Assembly (NCBI GenBank): GCA_964529155.1
Contig: CAZGVV010000032.1
Coordinates: 1 to 23,919 of the forward strand
Direction of reading: 5' to 3'
Origin: CAZGVV01 sp964529155
GTDB taxonomy: Bacteria > Pseudomonadota > Alphaproteobacteria > Rickettsiales > SXRF01
Length of the DNA: 23,919 bases
Shown here: positions 23,560 to 23,919 of the stretch, one piece after another
Layout of the letters: each line of letters opens with the position of its first letter
How positions within the stretch are numbered: the first letter of the stretch is position 1
Program-made: the position numbers and the translations under genes
Notes under the pieces: model-generated
Seen by the model: only the letters and a program-made list of their open reading frames with translations
Databases searched by the model: none
Told to the model about the DNA's origin: nothing

Positions 23560-23863
23560 TTAAATCCCTTTCAGGGGGGTGGTTTGTTACAGCACAAAAC
23601 CTACCATTGACCCGCTTATAGCGTCCCTGCATGCAGGGAGAGGGTCGCACGAAACACCGCTGGAGTAACGTTACGAGGTGTAAAATTACAGGTGTAGATT
23701 ACGAGTAGAAATGTATTCTACAACAGCGGCTAAGGCGTTTACACGCCTGAGCCTCGTATTCCCCCTCCCATTTCACGCCAGAGCATGAAATGAGGAGGGA
23801 ATAGATAATAGGCTATTATATGCTAAAAAATTAGGCTAGCGTAGTAGCTTAAGCTTAGCGTTA
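23560..23863 (-). other. Structured leader and intergenic region between helicase and Csp gene
   Basis: 304 nt without a gene. It holds a perfect 16-bp palindrome TCCCTGCATGCAGGGA (23624-23639). A hairpin spans 23728-23753 (AGGCGT/ACGCCT extended by GGCT/AGCC). A 13-bp stem with one bulge spans 23763-23799 (CCCTCCCATTTCA against TGAAATGAGGAGGG). The last could end the upstream cold-shock transcript, although no T-run follows. The others would lie in a long 5' leader of the helicase mRNA if it starts near 23740. Confidence 0.5.
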
Positions 23864-23919
23864 TTAGATAAGCTTCAGGTTCACCGCAGAGGTTTTGCCT
23901 TTTTGGGTTTCCAGCTCAT
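23864..23919 (-). CDS. 3' end of a probable cold-shock (CspA-family) protein gene, cut by the window edge
   Basis: The minus-strand frame reads ELETQKGKTSAVNLKLI and then TAA at 23864-23866. The pattern of a basic GKTSAVNLKLI ending matches the last strand of CspA-family single-strand nucleic-acid-binding proteins. Only 18 codons including the stop are inside the window, so the call is tentative. It lies upstream of, and in the same direction as, the DEAD-box helicase. Confidence 0.6.
   Translation of the reverse strand, partial: ELETQKGKTSAVNLKLI

Overview
The window looks like a chromosomal segment of an alphaproteobacterium. The evidence is the SPOR-domain envelope protein beside a DUF815-type ATPase, the CbpA/CbpM pair, the compact Y-family polymerase, and the MHYT hybrid kinase. 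I cannot name the genus. Base composition is moderate by eye, and the 2.4-10.7 kb stretch looks more AT-rich than its flanks. Two runs of N (5490-5589 and 12711-12720) mark assembly gaps inside genes.

Layout. 1-2340: a DUF815 AAA+ ATPase and a secreted protein with three SPOR-like modules. 2356-2430: tRNA-Asn(GTT). 2389-10640: an accessory island at the 3' end of that tRNA. It holds a decayed large serine recombinase whose frame ends inside the tRNA, an SF2 helicase with a tail of about 80-residue tandem repeats, and a convergent 1100-residue subtilase-like protein with an ankyrin-like middle. The right end has a 136-bp second copy of a recombinase segment, an orphan IS-like end and a 12-bp copy of the tRNA 3' end. 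10707-10849: a long hairpin element with a second copy at 22104-22246. 10874-14646 (minus): a MHYT/PAS hybrid histidine kinase and a CheY-like receiver, 8 nt apart. 14824-16003: a Xre/MbcA-like antitoxin and a RES toxin behind a promoter built into a long palindrome. 16130-16816: a hemerythrin-like protein with a histone-H1-like tail. 16813-17768 (minus): endonuclease V coupled to a small basic DUF6496-like protein. 17892-21100 (minus): dinB-like polymerase, EI24 membrane protein, cbpA and cbpM, all with overlapping ends. 21362-22102: an exported protein of unknown function. 22303-23559 (minus): a DEAD-box RNA helicase with a DETD motif, a structured leader and a strong terminator. 23864-23919: the 3' end of a probable cold-shock protein gene.

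How they work together. Several genes fit stress handling: DNA repair and lesion bypass (endonuclease V, Y-family polymerase), chaperones (CbpA with its modulator), cold adaptation (DEAD helicase beside a Csp), gas or redox sensing (MHYT kinase, hemerythrin), and NAD-depleting toxin control (Xre-RES). The least explained parts are the helicase-plus-protease island and the 143-nt hairpin element, whose two copies differ by paired, compensatory changes.
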